Part shown: positions 9,744 to 18,245 of the stretch, in pieces
How positions within the stretch are numbered: position 1 is the stretch's first letter
Layout of the letters: every line of letters starts with the position of its first letter
Assembly: GCF_035621455.1 (NCBI RefSeq)
Contig: NZ_CP141823.1
Location: forward strand, 124,001-188,000
DNA: 64,000 nucleotides
Direction: 5' to 3'
Origin: Vibrio natriegens NBRC 15636 = ATCC 14048 = DSM 759
Lineage (GTDB): Bacteria; Pseudomonadota; Gammaproteobacteria; Enterobacterales; Vibrionaceae
Notes under the pieces: model-generated
Databases searched by the model: none
Told to the model about the DNA's origin: nothing
Seen by the model: only the letters and a program-made list of their open reading frames with translations
Made by a program: the position numbers and the translations under genes

Positions 9744-10391
9744 ATGAAAAAATCATTTTTATTGTTGATATGGACGTTTTTCTCTGTTTCTCCTTTTGCT
9801 TTCGCCAAAGATTCGGACGGCAAAGCTCAAGTAGAGAATCAGATTTCTCAACAACAAGTTAGAAAAACATATAAAGACGCTAAGCTAGAAGGCGTTATCG
9901 ACTTTAAGCTATTTAACGACGCCTATTTAGCTTACAAGAAAACCAAAAAGCGAAAGAAGCCACTACTTACCATCATCGACTACAGCAAACCTTCAACGGA
10001 TAAGCGATTTTATGTCGTTGATTTAAACAAGAAGCAGCTGATCTACAACACGTATGTTTCTCATGGTGTAAATAGTGGAAAGAAGACCGCGACGAAGTTT
10101 TCCAATATCGTGAATTCACGTAAAACTTCTTTGGGTACGTTTTTAACTGATACCACCTATTACGGATCCAATGGCTATTCCCTTCGCTTAGATGGCCTTA
10201 CTTCTGGACTGAACGACAAGGCTCGTGAACGCTACATCGTCGTACACGGTGCTAAATATGCGAATCCTTCTTTTATTAAAAAGAACGGGTATTTAGGACG
10301 CAGTTGGGGTTGTCCGGCTCTGCCAGAGAATCTGTCTCGAGAAATCATCGACACAATTAAAGGCGGCAGTGTCATCTACGCAAGCGCATAA
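9744..10391 (+). CDS. Exported murein L,D-transpeptidase catalytic domain (YkuD_2-type) protein
   Basis: The protein starts with a Sec signal peptide (MKKSFLLLIWTFFSVSPFAFA) and continues into a YkuD_2-type domain. The catalytic His and Cys lie in HGAKYANPSF near residue 168 and RSWGCPALP near residue 188, the His...SxGCPAL arrangement of L,D-transpeptidases. It probably acts on peptidoglycan peptides in the periplasm. An in-frame TTG at 9735 has AGAG six bases upstream and could be the real start, adding MIK. A strong terminator follows directly, so it is monocistronic. Confidence 0.85.
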   Translation: MKKSFLLLIWTFFSVSPFAFAKDSDGKAQVENQISQQQVRKTYKDAKLEGVIDFKLFNDAYLAYKKTKKRKKPLLTIIDYSKPSTDKRFYVVDLNKKQLIYNTYVSHGVNSGKKTATKFSNIVNSRKTSLGTFLTDTTYYGSNGYSLRLDGLTSGLNDKARERYIVVHGAKYANPSFIKKNGYLGRSWGCPALPENLSREIIDTIKGGSVIYASA

Positions 10392-10397
10392 TATACG

Positions 10398-10420
10398 AAA
10401 GGGAGCAGTAGCTCCCTTTT
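10398..10420 (+). terminator. Rho-independent terminator after the YkuD_2 gene
   Basis: AAAGGGAGC, loop AGTA, GCTCCCTTTT: nine-base stem followed by a T-run, starting six bases after the stop codon. Confidence 0.9.
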
Positions 10421-10728
10421 ATCTTTCTAGTCAGAATACTCTTCCCTGTTTCAATACTGACGCCATTCCTTCAACGTCCCCCCTTAAGATTGTATCGATA
10501 CTAATCCATTGTTCTGACTAGTTGTCGCTGAGTTTGTATTTTGAAACAATTCAAGTTTAAAATTCCGCTTAGGCAGTGAGAAAAGCCTGTTCATCTATCT
10601 TTCCTATCGTTACTATACGAAATCATTCAGATACTGATTAAGCATCAAAGCCCCGAGACAAGTTGCTCGCCGGTGATGAATAAGTATGTAAAATCGGCAA
10701 CGAATCTTTGATGTATTAGGGTTAATTT
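10421..10728. other. Intergenic region, 308 bp
   Basis: Holds the promoter region for the exported protein at 10729. A minus-strand frame reaches into it from the following gene but has no export signal or ribosome-binding site. Nothing else was recognised. Confidence 0.4.
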
Positions 10729-11277
10729 TTGCGTTATCTAATTTGTACGTTTTGGCTAATAGCTCTGTCTCTGATCCCAGATTGTATGCCGTCTGCCTAT
10801 GCGCATGAATATAACAATCACCAAACGAACAATTCGTCCGTTCATTTATCAAAGTGGGCTCAACAATCACTTTTAACGCCAGACTTTGCTTTACCCCAAT
10901 GGTCTTTAGAAAATAATTCGCCTTCGGTTTCTCATAAGTACTCGCAGCATCATAAACGAGACATATTGGCTCTGGTTTCATGCCGTCGTACTTCTCTGCA
11001 TGATGATGTACAGAGTTTACGCTTCGAACCCGATTATCAGTTGCTCATCGCTTTTTTATCGCCTCCGTTACTTTCTCTCGCTTGGGTGACACCCCCATTA
11101 CCTAGAGATAGCTACGGTAAACTTAAAAACCAACGCTCGCTTTATCATCTCCTCGGAACAAGGGAAGCAAATTTACTTTATGTGTTTAAACATGGCCGTG
11201 AATACTTGACGAAAGAAAAACAGAGAAATCAAGAAAACGTGTCAACAAGTGACATGGGTACATTTATATTTACCTGA
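10729..11277 (+). CDS. Exported protein of unknown function
   Basis: I do not recognise this gene. It begins at a TTG and encodes 182 residues with a clear Sec signal peptide (MRYLICTFWLIALSLIP...AYA, cut before HEYNN). The mature part is rich in His, Ser and Asn at its start and has a proline-rich segment (LSPPLLSLAWVTPPLP) near residue 110. A minus-strand frame overlaps the middle, but the signal peptide and the neighbouring exported protein favour this strand. It lies 20 bp before the next gene and may share its transcript. Confidence 0.5.
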   Translation: MRYLICTFWLIALSLIPDCMPSAYAHEYNNHQTNNSSVHLSKWAQQSLLTPDFALPQWSLENNSPSVSHKYSQHHKRDILALVSCRRTSLHDDVQSLRFEPDYQLLIAFLSPPLLSLAWVTPPLPRDSYGKLKNQRSLYHLLGTREANLLYVFKHGREYLTKEKQRNQENVSTSDMGTFIFT

Positions 11278-11297
11278 ATCCATTCGAGGCCCAAATT

Positions 11298-11621
11298 ATG
11301 ACCAGATTCGCAATTCCAACTATCTTAACTTTATTACTCACTGCATTCTCCAATGTCGTTTACGCCGACGTAAATCTTGAACAAATGAGCAACGAAGCCC
11401 TTTTGGAATGCGCCAATGTTTCGAACGTACAGAATGCCGTACCAGAGCATAGAGCCTCTTTTAGAAACTATTTAATGTCCGTAAGACATTTTAGTTTTAG
11501 CACGCTTTCTTCTGCAGAACTGGAGTTTAAAGCAGCAAACAAAAACACAACAGATGTGTTAAAAGTGTATCAGAGCAAGTGTCGTGACCTAGGCGAGCAG
11601 CTCTATAGCATCGGGTACTAA
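11298..11621 (+). CDS. Small exported protein of unknown function
   Basis: A 107-residue protein with a signal peptide (MTRFAIPTILTLLLTAFSNVVYA) and a mature part of about 84 residues. The two mature cysteines (ECANV, KCRDL) could form a periplasmic disulfide. The charged, helical composition (SSAELEFKAANKNTTDVLKVYQSKC) suggests a small helical protein. It lies 20 bp after the preceding exported protein and is followed by a terminator. No family was recognised. Confidence 0.65.
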   Translation: MTRFAIPTILTLLLTAFSNVVYADVNLEQMSNEALLECANVSNVQNAVPEHRASFRNYLMSVRHFSFSTLSSAELEFKAANKNTTDVLKVYQSKCRDLGEQLYSIGY

Positions 11622-11643
11622 TTGAAGTTATCGTCCCAAAACG

Positions 11644-11668
11644 AAAAGGCGCATTCACTGCGCCTTTT
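11644..11668. terminator. Bidirectional terminator between convergent genes
   Basis: AAAAGGCGC at 11644-11652 pairs with GCGCCTTTT at 11660-11668; A-run on one side and T-run on the other let it serve both the 11298 gene and the minus-strand lipoprotein gene. Confidence 0.85.
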
Positions 11669-11691
11669 TCGATATTAACATTTAAATCTCG

Positions 11692-12210
11692 CTACTTAGC
11701 GCCGTAAGGAAAGTGTTCAAACATCTTCGCAATTTCTTCTGCAATTAGCTCTTCCCTTTTCTCACTGTCCATTGACGTCGTTAATTTACGGCTAGATATC
11801 CCTTTCCAAACGACTTGGTTTGCCTTCATATCAACTAATTCGATAACCAAATTACCGTATTTTCGCTCTCTATATCGCTCTGGACTGGAAGTAATCACGC
11901 CAAATCGATTCCATCCGTAACCAAAACTGATGTTCGACCCAGAAGAAACAAACTCTGTGTTCTCAACAATGTCATGATGGACATAGATATCACCATCACT
12001 CGAAACTTGTGAAAGTCCATTAGCTCCTAATTGAGAGGCAATACTTTGTTCAATACGCCTCGCATCGATGCTTGCGGGCGCACCATTCTGATCTCCAAAA
12101 TCGAACGTTCTATACGATGAAAAGTCAGCCTGTTTGTCGACATCCGTTGTTACCGTAGTGCATGCGACCATAAACAGCCCCAATGCGCCTAACAAGAACC
12201 CTTTCCACAT
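11692..12210 (-). CDS. DUF4136-type lipoprotein
   Basis: The start at 12210 is chosen because AGGAG lies eight bases upstream and the product opens with a lipoprotein signal peptide (MWKGFLLGALGLFMVAC, lipid-bearing Cys at 17); an upstream in-frame ATG at 12264 would hide it. The rest fits the DUF4136 domain: DFSSYRTFDFGD after the Cys, a Gly-rich middle, and LVIELVDMKANQVVWKG near residue 130. Proteins of this family sit in the cell envelope with unknown function. It is a single gene. Confidence 0.82.
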   Translation of the reverse strand: MWKGFLLGALGLFMVACTTVTTDVDKQADFSSYRTFDFGDQNGAPASIDARRIEQSIASQLGANGLSQVSSDGDIYVHHDIVENTEFVSSGSNISFGYGWNRFGVITSSPERYRERKYGNLVIELVDMKANQVVWKGISSRKLTTSMDSEKREELIAEEIAKMFEHFPYGAK

Positions 12211-12264
12211 AGATATTCTCCTCTGATTTATCGACAGTATCAGCGTCGCCTTCTTTGTTGTCAT

Positions 12265-12688
<424 letters not shown>

Positions 12689-12802
12689 ATGTATTCCCTT
12701 TGTATCGTATTTTCCAACATATTGAAAACATAGCGCTCTACTGCGTAATCGTGTGTATCCGCTTGTTATTTACAGCCCTATTTCTTAGCTCATCAAATTC
12801 AG

Positions 12803-12833
12803 TTGAGACCAAATTGAGACCATGTTGAGACCA
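12803..12833 (+). repeat. Three direct repeats TTGAGACCA in 11-bp phase
   Basis: TTGAGACCA occurs at 12803-12811, 12814-12822 and 12825-12833, each exactly 11 bp apart, i.e. on one face of the helix. The position between the tRNA and the integrase operon suits arm-type binding sites for the integrase or excisionase. Function is inferred. Confidence 0.75.
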
Positions 12834-12905
12834 GACCGAATTTCTGAACTTGATTTTAACATGACCACAATTTGTTAACTCTTCATCAGCTCAATATTAA
12901 GAATA

Positions 12906-13121
12906 CTAATCTGAATTCTTGTCTTCTTGAACTTCGAGAAGATCACCCACACTACAATTCAAATAAAGACATATTTTTTCGAGTGTATCGAAATCAATCC
13001 GATTATTTGTTTCGTGAAATAGTCGATTTACTGTACTTCTATTGATCCCAGTATCCCTCACTACATCTGCAATTTTTAGCTTCTTGGCTCCAAGTAAAGT
13101 TGATAGATGACACTTAATCAT
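12906..13121 (-). CDS. Xre/Cro-type helix-turn-helix repressor
   Basis: A 71-residue protein made almost wholly of an Xre-type HTH: KIADVVRDTGINRSTVNRLFHE at residues 16-37, then the typical FDTLEKICLYLNCSVGDLLE end. It is divergent from the excisionase-like gene and the integrase and is separated from them by 110 bp with inverted GATACAA half-sites, so it is the probable repressor of the element. No ligand or protease domain is present. Confidence 0.82.
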   Translation of the reverse strand: MIKCHLSTLLGAKKLKIADVVRDTGINRSTVNRLFHETNNRIDFDTLEKICLYLNCSVGDLLEVQEDKNSD

Positions 13122-13165
13122 TTCCTATAAGACCTTAAATGTTTCGCTAAAGATACAAAATGGTG

Positions 13166-13194
13166 TTGACAAGCTTCTTTTATCATCATATTGT
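13166..13194 (+). promoter_or_regulatory. Promoter of the integrase operon with candidate operators
   Basis: TTGACA at 13166-13171 and TATTGT at 13189-13194 are separated by 17 bases. GATACAAAATG begins at 13152 and its inverted counterpart CATATTGTATCC overlaps the -10; a second palindrome GCTAC/GTAGC lies at 13203-13217. These fit sites for the divergently encoded Xre repressor. Confidence 0.6.
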
Positions 13195-13238
13195 ATCCCT
13201 AGAGCTACAAAACGTAGCGTATAAGATAGGAAATGATT

Positions 13239-13451
13239 ATGACATACACATACCTCACAACTGAAGAGTTATCTTCAGTTATCAAGTACGACAAGCGTGT
13301 TATTCGTGAACAACTTAAAGATTCAGTTCTGTTCGAAGGAATTCATTATATTCGCCCGTTTGGTGGAAGGAAGATTTTCTTTATCTGGGAACGTGTTGAA
13401 GAAGAAATGCTGAATGGAGTTTCCAGTGAATCAATCTTACTAGGACACTAA
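13239..13451 (+). CDS. Excisionase-like small DNA-binding protein
   Basis: About 70 residues, starting at the second of two in-frame ATGs because AGGAAA lies eight bases upstream of it (the first is at 13233). The sequence TYLTTEELSSVIKYDKRVIREQLKD...FEGIHYIRPFGGRKIFFIWERVEEEML has the layout of winged-helix excisionases/AlpA-like proteins that read a tyrosine-integrase attachment site. It lies 13 bp before the integrase gene. The role is inferred from size and position. Confidence 0.65.
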   Translation: MTYTYLTTEELSSVIKYDKRVIREQLKDSVLFEGIHYIRPFGGRKIFFIWERVEEEMLNGVSSESILLGH

Positions 13452-13464
13452 GAGGAGATTAAAT

Positions 13465-14643
13465 ATGGGTAGTATCAATTCACGAAGTGGACGTCTCTTT
13501 CTGGACTTCCGATACAAAGGGCATCGCTGTAGAGAATATACAAAGTTGCCTGACACAAAAGCAAACCGGAGACGAGTGTCTCGTTTGCTCAAAATCATCG
13601 AAGCAGAAATCATGATTGGTAATTTCGAATATGCAAAGTATTTCCCTGAAAGCAAACTTGTAGCGAAATTTGCTAATACTGAAGAACGGAAACGTCAGGC
13701 AAAAGCCTACTTTGAAGCAATAGACTCACCAAAGCTCCATGAATTTGCTGATATCTGGATGTCTGAGAAAAAAGTCGAATGGCGTAAAGGCCATTACCAA
13801 GATGTAGAAGGCATTCTAAATAAGTACATCATTCCCATGTTCGGGAATAAGAAGATCAGCGCCATCAATAAACAGCAAATCTTAAGCTTTCGATCTACAC
13901 TCGCCAAAGTCCCAGGTCGAAAAGGTAAAGAGCTAAGCCCTTCCCGCATCAATCATATTATGACGCCACTAAGAGTCATGTTGAATGAAGCCGCTGATCG
14001 TTATGAGTTTACTTCCCCATGGAGAAATATTAAAGCATTAAAAGTCGGACGTACTGAAGTTGACCCATTTAACCTTCAAGAAGTTGAGCAAGTTATTACT
14101 CACGCTCCTGAAGAATATAAAACGTATTACATCATGCGCTTTTTTACTGGACTGCGTACCGGTGAGATTGACGGCCTGATGTGGAAAGATGTCGACCTAA
14201 ACAACAAGACTATTACTGTTAATCAGAGTCTAGTGCGTGGCGAACTGTCAGATTTAAAAACGGATGGATCATATCGAGTAGTCATGCTCACAGATAGAGT
14301 AGTCGAAGCCCTCAAGGAGCATAAGAAAACAGCTCACCTAAAGGATAAGTTTGTTTTTACCAATAATAAACGGCAGCCTTTGAACTACCAAAGTGTATCC
14401 AAGTCGGTATGGTACCCGACCCTTCGTCAGGCGAAGCTAAGGCCAAGAAACCCATATCAGACACGACACACTTACGCGACATTGCTGTTGGCTTCTGGGG
14501 AGGCTCCTGAATGGATTGCAAACCAAATGGGACACACTACTACAACCATGTTGTTTCGAGTTTACTCTCGTTATGTGCCAAACCTAACCCGGCGTGATGG
14601 TAGTGCTTTTACTAACTTTTTGTTAAATGGTGGTGAGCTATGA
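13465..14643 (+). CDS. Phage-type tyrosine integrase
   Basis: A 392-residue site-specific recombinase. The N-terminal part holds a short Arm/DUF3596-like region and a SAM-like core-binding domain (about 85-180). In the catalytic domain the first Arg is in FFTGLRTGEIDGL near residue 231, Lys in LKTDGSYRVV, the second box reads PYQTRHTYAT near 333 (Tyr in place of the usual His of HxxR), then GHTTTTM and the nucleophile Tyr in VYSRYV near 367. It lies 777 bp downstream of tRNA-Gly, its likely target, with AGGAG upstream of its ATG. Confidence 0.93.
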   Translation: MGSINSRSGRLFLDFRYKGHRCREYTKLPDTKANRRRVSRLLKIIEAEIMIGNFEYAKYFPESKLVAKFANTEERKRQAKAYFEAIDSPKLHEFADIWMSEKKVEWRKGHYQDVEGILNKYIIPMFGNKKISAINKQQILSFRSTLAKVPGRKGKELSPSRINHIMTPLRVMLNEAADRYEFTSPWRNIKALKVGRTEVDPFNLQEVEQVITHAPEEYKTYYIMRFFTGLRTGEIDGLMWKDVDLNNKTITVNQSLVRGELSDLKTDGSYRVVMLTDRVVEALKEHKKTAHLKDKFVFTNNKRQPLNYQSVSKSVWYPTLRQAKLRPRNPYQTRHTYATLLLASGEAPEWIANQMGHTTTTMLFRVYSRYVPNLTRRDGSAFTNFLLNGGEL

Positions 14644-14951
14644 AGTATTCTCTTCTCGCTGTTCACTGTACCAGTCTCTGTTTCGATGTAATTCAGCAGA
14701 CGTCATTTAAGACTTTAAACCACGATGATATTGATGGGTTCCATGATGACATTTATTTACTTATACGGGAAAGAACATCGCTACAGCCCAGAAGTTACCA
14801 GCATGAACATCAGTTTTTATGTTGTGTCACACGAGGCGTTCTTAGTGTGCTTCATCAATGCCTTAATAACCCAGAAGCCCGTGATTCAGTCTGGATTTTA
14901 TCAGCATTGGAATCTCGTATTGGCCTGTCAGTAAAAACGATTCTGCACTAA
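14640..14951 (+). CDS. Hypothetical protein coupled to the integrase
   Basis: I do not recognise this 103-residue protein. Its ATG overlaps the integrase stop codon (ATGA) and GGTGGTGAG precedes it, so translation is probably coupled. It is rich in His and Cys (several HxxH-like spacings, FLCCVTR) with no signal peptide. It is the only cargo-like gene of the small element. It could be a recombination accessory protein or a remnant of a longer gene. Confidence 0.5.
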   Translation: MKYSLLAVHCTSLCFDVIQQTSFKTLNHDDIDGFHDDIYLLIRERTSLQPRSYQHEHQFLCCVTRGVLSVLHQCLNNPEARDSVWILSALESRIGLSVKTILH

Positions 14952-15387
14952 ACCTATTCACCATAATTTTGTGCGCACAAAACGTCTTTTAACTGTGCGC
15001 ACAGACTTTTCAAAACGGTTCCAACAGGTGTGTAAACATGCAAAAATAATCACTTGGTCATCGATTGAGATTTTGAATCCATGTAGAACATCCTTAGCAC
15101 CCTCTAAAGCTGATTTAATTACTTTAAAAGGTACGCTAATGAGTTCCGTCAATTTCCCTCGGTAATTATTGTAATGACAAAGTCGCTTGGTAATTAAGGT
15201 ACGACAGATTCGCTTGGTGATCACAGTGAACACTTACCTCATCTCAACTCGTTTTTGGACAAAACCTTGTCAGTGACTTTCCTAAATTAGCATTTAACGG
15301 ATTACCTTAGATATTGCAATCTCTAACCGACTAGCCGAATTCAGTTATCCACTACAGACTGTGTTGAATATAGAATAGCCGAAAACA
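14952..15387. other. Intergenic region with repeated TGTGCGCACA
   Basis: The 10-bp palindrome TGTGCGCACA occurs at 14970-14979 and 14994-15003, centres 24 bp apart. A second near-repeat, CGCTTGGTAAT at 15184 and CGCTTGGTGAT at 15211, lies further on. A minus-strand frame of 91 codons covers the region but its ends are made of these repeats and it is not accepted. No second copy of the tRNA 3' end was found. Confidence 0.5.
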
Positions 15388-15828
15388 TCATCTAATAATT
15401 CGTTGCGCCCCTTGCCCTCGCTCATATAGTCCATCCTCTGGGTTAAATAGTTGACACTTCTTCATACTCAAACAACCACATCCGATACACCCAGAGAGGT
15501 TATCTTTTAGTGACTGGATCTTTACCATTTTTTTGTCAAGATCTTGCTGCCACTTCTTCGCAACTCTATCCCAATCTTGTTTAGTAGCTGTTTTGTTCAT
15601 AGGTAAGGTACTTAACTCATGCGTTATTTCTTCTAGGGTAAACCCTACTGACTGTGCCACTTGAATAAGTGCGACTCTACGTAGCATAGAAGGTAAGTAA
15701 CGACGTTGATTACCATTGGTTCGAAAAGATGTGATCAACTGTTTGGTCTCATAAAAACGTAAAGCCGATGTCGCTACACCACTGCGTTCTGATAACTGCC
15801 CAACGGTAAGGTAATCATTTCTAATCAT
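15388..15828 (-). CDS. soxR: Redox-sensing regulator SoxR
   Basis: A 146-residue MerR-family regulator with an N-terminal winged helix (YLTVGQLSERSGVATSALRFYE) and a C-terminal cluster C-x2-C-x-C-x5-C at 114-125 (CIGCGCLSMKKC), the [2Fe-2S] ligand set of SoxR. It activates target genes when the cluster is oxidised by redox-cycling compounds. The divergent promoter at 15858-15888 has the overlong spacer such regulators need, so the exporter gene to its right is its probable target. Outside the enterobacteria SoxR usually controls exporters and oxidoreductases directly. Confidence 0.93.
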   Translation of the reverse strand: MIRNDYLTVGQLSERSGVATSALRFYETKQLITSFRTNGNQRRYLPSMLRRVALIQVAQSVGFTLEEITHELSTLPMNKTATKQDWDRVAKKWQQDLDKKMVKIQSLKDNLSGCIGCGCLSMKKCQLFNPEDGLYERGQGAQRIIR

Positions 15829-15857
15829 AATTATTCTAACTTTTGTTAATTTATCGC

Positions 15858-15888
15858 TTTACTTAAAGTTAACTTTAACTTTTATACT
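15858..15888 (+). promoter_or_regulatory. SoxR-type promoter with 19-bp spacer
   Basis: TTTACT at 15858-15863 and TATACT at 15883-15888 are 19 bases apart, and the spacer is centred on the palindrome AAAGTTAACTTT (15865-15876). This is the hallmark of MerR/SoxR-activated promoters. It reads to the right, away from soxR. Confidence 0.85.
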
Positions 15889-15928
15889 CCCTCCAAATAT
15901 GAAATTCAACACATAAAGGAATATGATC

Positions 15929-16024
15929 ATGCTGAAATCCCCCCCCATGAGTGAAGAGAGGCAAAAACGCTGGTCGGCAGATACGCTACCAACGAGCATC
16001 TCAATTCCTGTACCTAAAAACTAG
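15929..16024 (+). pseudogene. Short ORF under the SoxR promoter, possible gene remnant
   Basis: AAAGGA sits eight bases before the ATG at 15929, which opens a 31-codon frame containing a run of eight C (15939-15946) and ending in TAG. The product (MLKSPPMSEERQKRWSADTL...) is highly charged and stops abruptly; neither neighbouring frame extends it past the C-run. It could be a real small protein of the SoxR response or the surviving 5' end of a deleted gene. No family was recognised. Confidence 0.4.
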
Positions 16025-16147
16025 CGCTAGATGGTATGAAAATTGATGTTGATGCCGTTGCTTTTAAATCGGCTTAGCCAGTACGCCATAATCCGTTCCA
16101 ACTTTTCATACAGCTCAACCTATTGAGCTACATTTGGATTTTTTACT

Positions 16148-17029
16148 ATGCTTAAAAACTATTTCACTTTGATCGCAATTGGGCTGATTTGGGGATCACA
16201 ATTTATTTTTCAGGAAACTGCACTAGAAACATTCACGCCTATATGGATAGGCACATTACGTGCGGTATTCGGTGCAACAACCCTGTTTTTTATATGTCGT
16301 ATCATGGGAATTTGCAGTAATAGTAAACAGTGGAAACTCTATACTGTAATCGGTTTTCTTGAAGCAACTGTTCCTTTCGTTCTCGTACCTTTTGCTCAAA
16401 AAGAGTTGAGTAGTTCAGTGACTGCAATTTTAATGGGAACATTACCCTTTTACGCACTTCTTCTTGCGCCACTATTTATTAGGAATACAAAGATTACCAA
16501 AGGAAACCTGTTCAGTATAACCATCGGTTTTTTTGGTTTAGTTGTACTTTTCTACCCTGACCTAATTTCAACATCTCAAAGGATTGATCCTGTCAGCGTG
16601 CTAGCTGTCTTACTTGCCGCAGTATGCTTTGCAATTGCTTTGCTATTGCTAAACCGTGTTCAAAAAGAGCATCCTCTGATAGTCGCAAGAAATGTTCTGA
16701 CCATGGCGAGCATTCAACTGATCATTGTCGCTCTCATAACAACGACGACAATGACATATAAGGCACCATCGCCGAGCACTTTTATAGCTGTAATCTATCT
16801 TGGTGTCATGTGCGCGGGAGTTGTCTATTACTTATATATGACTAGTGTCAAGAATGCAGGTGCTGTTTTTACGTCAATGACTAACTACCTCGTGCCTGCT
16901 GTAGGTGTATTAATCGCTGCGCTGGTCACCAATGAAAGCATTCAGGCTACAACTTGGCTGGCTCTTGGTATTATTTTATCAGCTCTTCTATTGAATCAAA
17001 TGGTCGCAAAGTATGAACAGAGAACTTAG
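16148..17029 (+). CDS. DMT-superfamily (EamA) exporter
   Basis: A 293-residue inner-membrane protein with about ten hydrophobic segments and two EamA repeats. The opening YFTLIAIGLIWGSQFIFQETAL and the second-half YLGVMCAGVVYYLYM match drug/metabolite transporters. It is the first long gene after the SoxR-type promoter, about 260 bp downstream, so export of a redox-active compound is a reasonable guess. The substrate is unknown. Confidence 0.82.
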   Translation: MLKNYFTLIAIGLIWGSQFIFQETALETFTPIWIGTLRAVFGATTLFFICRIMGICSNSKQWKLYTVIGFLEATVPFVLVPFAQKELSSSVTAILMGTLPFYALLLAPLFIRNTKITKGNLFSITIGFFGLVVLFYPDLISTSQRIDPVSVLAVLLAAVCFAIALLLLNRVQKEHPLIVARNVLTMASIQLIIVALITTTTMTYKAPSPSTFIAVIYLGVMCAGVVYYLYMTSVKNAGAVFTSMTNYLVPAVGVLIAALVTNESIQATTWLALGIILSALLLNQMVAKYEQRT

Positions 17030-17048
17030 TGGGAATGTTTAGGCTATT

Positions 17049-17225
17049 ATTGCCACTTTTTAGTAAAACAAAACGCTCGATGTACTTCATCGGGCGTGTG
17101 TAGCTTAAAGCCTTATCTAATCTTACTTGATTATAGATTTCTCTATCCATCAATCTAACTTGTTCCAAATGGCTTAGGTTCAAATAATAAAACTGAAAGC
17201 GTTCCACCTCAAAAGTGATACTTAT
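17049..17225 (-). pseudogene. Remnant of an IS3-type transposase C-terminus
   Basis: On the minus strand the translation around 17060-17220 reads EVERFQFYYLNLSHLEQVRL and REIYNQVRLDKALSYTRP, which resembles the end of IS3/IS481-type transposases (x-YN-xVR-xxxALxYxxP). The catalytic DDE part is missing, and no complete IS or terminal repeats surround it. It is probably a decayed IS fragment and supports the accessory nature of this stretch. Confidence 0.6.
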
Positions 17226-17408
17226 TAGTTTTGGTAATATTTGTAGTGAATTCCGAAACAAACTTTGGGGCATTTTTGATTCAGACTGATTTGTGCAGCA
17301 GGCTGCTGCACAATTAGGCCAGATGGAAGTTGTTGCAAATTATGCAACAGTCCAACTTCCGAGACTTTCTCGGTAGTTGATTGATAAGCAATGTGCACAT
17401 TTTGCACA

Positions 17409-17711
17409 CTAGTGAGTGCTATTAGAGCAATCTACACCAAAGTTTTCATCTGGAAGGTCTTGCTCATCATCGAACATTACAATGCTTCGACGATGCTCCT
17501 TTAGAGCAGATAACGCAACTTGAAAACAACTTTCACACATATCAAGGTGGTGAGTAATACCGTCCCTTTTTGACCCAAATCCCCAGTTAGCAGTCAGTTC
17601 ACCAACCTCTTCTAACTGAACGCCATTTGAATCGACCATCACGCTAGCACCACATATATCACAATGTCGATCAACAACGACCTCTATCATTTTTTGTCCA
17701 TAAACTTTCAT
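17409..17711 (-). CDS. Small zinc-ribbon-like protein
   Basis: A 100-residue cytoplasmic protein with two CxxC pairs, CDIC at residues 17-20 and CESC near 59-62, that should bind one zinc ion. The stretch GELTANWGFGSKRDG between them and the following FQVALSALKEHR are typical of a widespread family of unknown function. AGGAG lies seven bases before the ATG. It is a single gene; the acidic tail (DDEQDLPDENF) is notable. Confidence 0.75.
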   Translation of the reverse strand: MKVYGQKMIEVVVDRHCDICGASVMVDSNGVQLEEVGELTANWGFGSKRDGITHHLDMCESCFQVALSALKEHRRSIVMFDDEQDLPDENFGVDCSNSTH

Positions 17712-18245
17712 TGTGAACTCCTGTCGCTAATAAGATTAATCATTACTTGGATGTTAGCCAGTACTAAATAACGACTAAGTAGTAGCTGAAAATTATAGCT
17801 GCCCTATAGGCAACTGAACAATTACCAAAGTCACTGACATTATCATCGTGACTCAGCAAAGTATCCGCTTATGTAGCCACGTTAAACGTATTAGCAAAAC
17901 TAAGTCATGTGACTGAGCATCAGAGAACAGGCTCAATTGACGCTGGCACACAATGGTGCAGAGATTTGCCAGCAAGGATCGTGCTGAAAAGCCCCTGAAC
18001 AAAATATTATCATCAGATAAAGGGTATCAATTTCAATAGATATACGCTGATTTGTATTTTATTTTTCAATGACAATCGGCCTAATCATACCTGTATATGA
18101 GATGAAATAAAATTTGACACCTTTTTCTTTCGACAAGCAATTTATATTGGACTATTACAATGCGTTATCAAAAGCAAGTAAATACAACATTCTTCTCTTA
18201 CTAGAACAGGTTTTTCATGGAAGAAAAACCATAATGAATTATATG
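17712..18245. other. Intergenic region, 534 bp
   Basis: No gene with a credible start was seen. GGTTTTTC at 18209-18216 pairs with GAAAAACC at 18223-18230 and may terminate the ProC-like gene on the minus strand. The low GC content and lack of genes fit an accessory region. Confidence 0.4.

Noticed and set aside
10613..10981. Minus-strand frame of 122 codons opposite the exported protein at 10729
   Set aside because: The plus-strand frame has a signal peptide and an exported neighbour; this frame has neither a good start nor recognisable features.
12803..12833. CRISPR-like array
   Set aside because: Only three 9-bp repeats with two-base gaps; far too short for CRISPR and better explained as protein-binding iterons.
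14958..15233. Minus-strand frame of 91 codons (GTG start)
   Set aside because: Both ends are built from short DNA repeats (ITKR(I/L)C twice; VRT...VRTK), the ribosome-binding site is too close and no family is recognised. Kept as intergenic.
17225..17407. 60-codon minus-strand frame after the zinc-ribbon gene
   Set aside because: No ribosome-binding site and it runs into the transposase remnant; no recognisable sequence.
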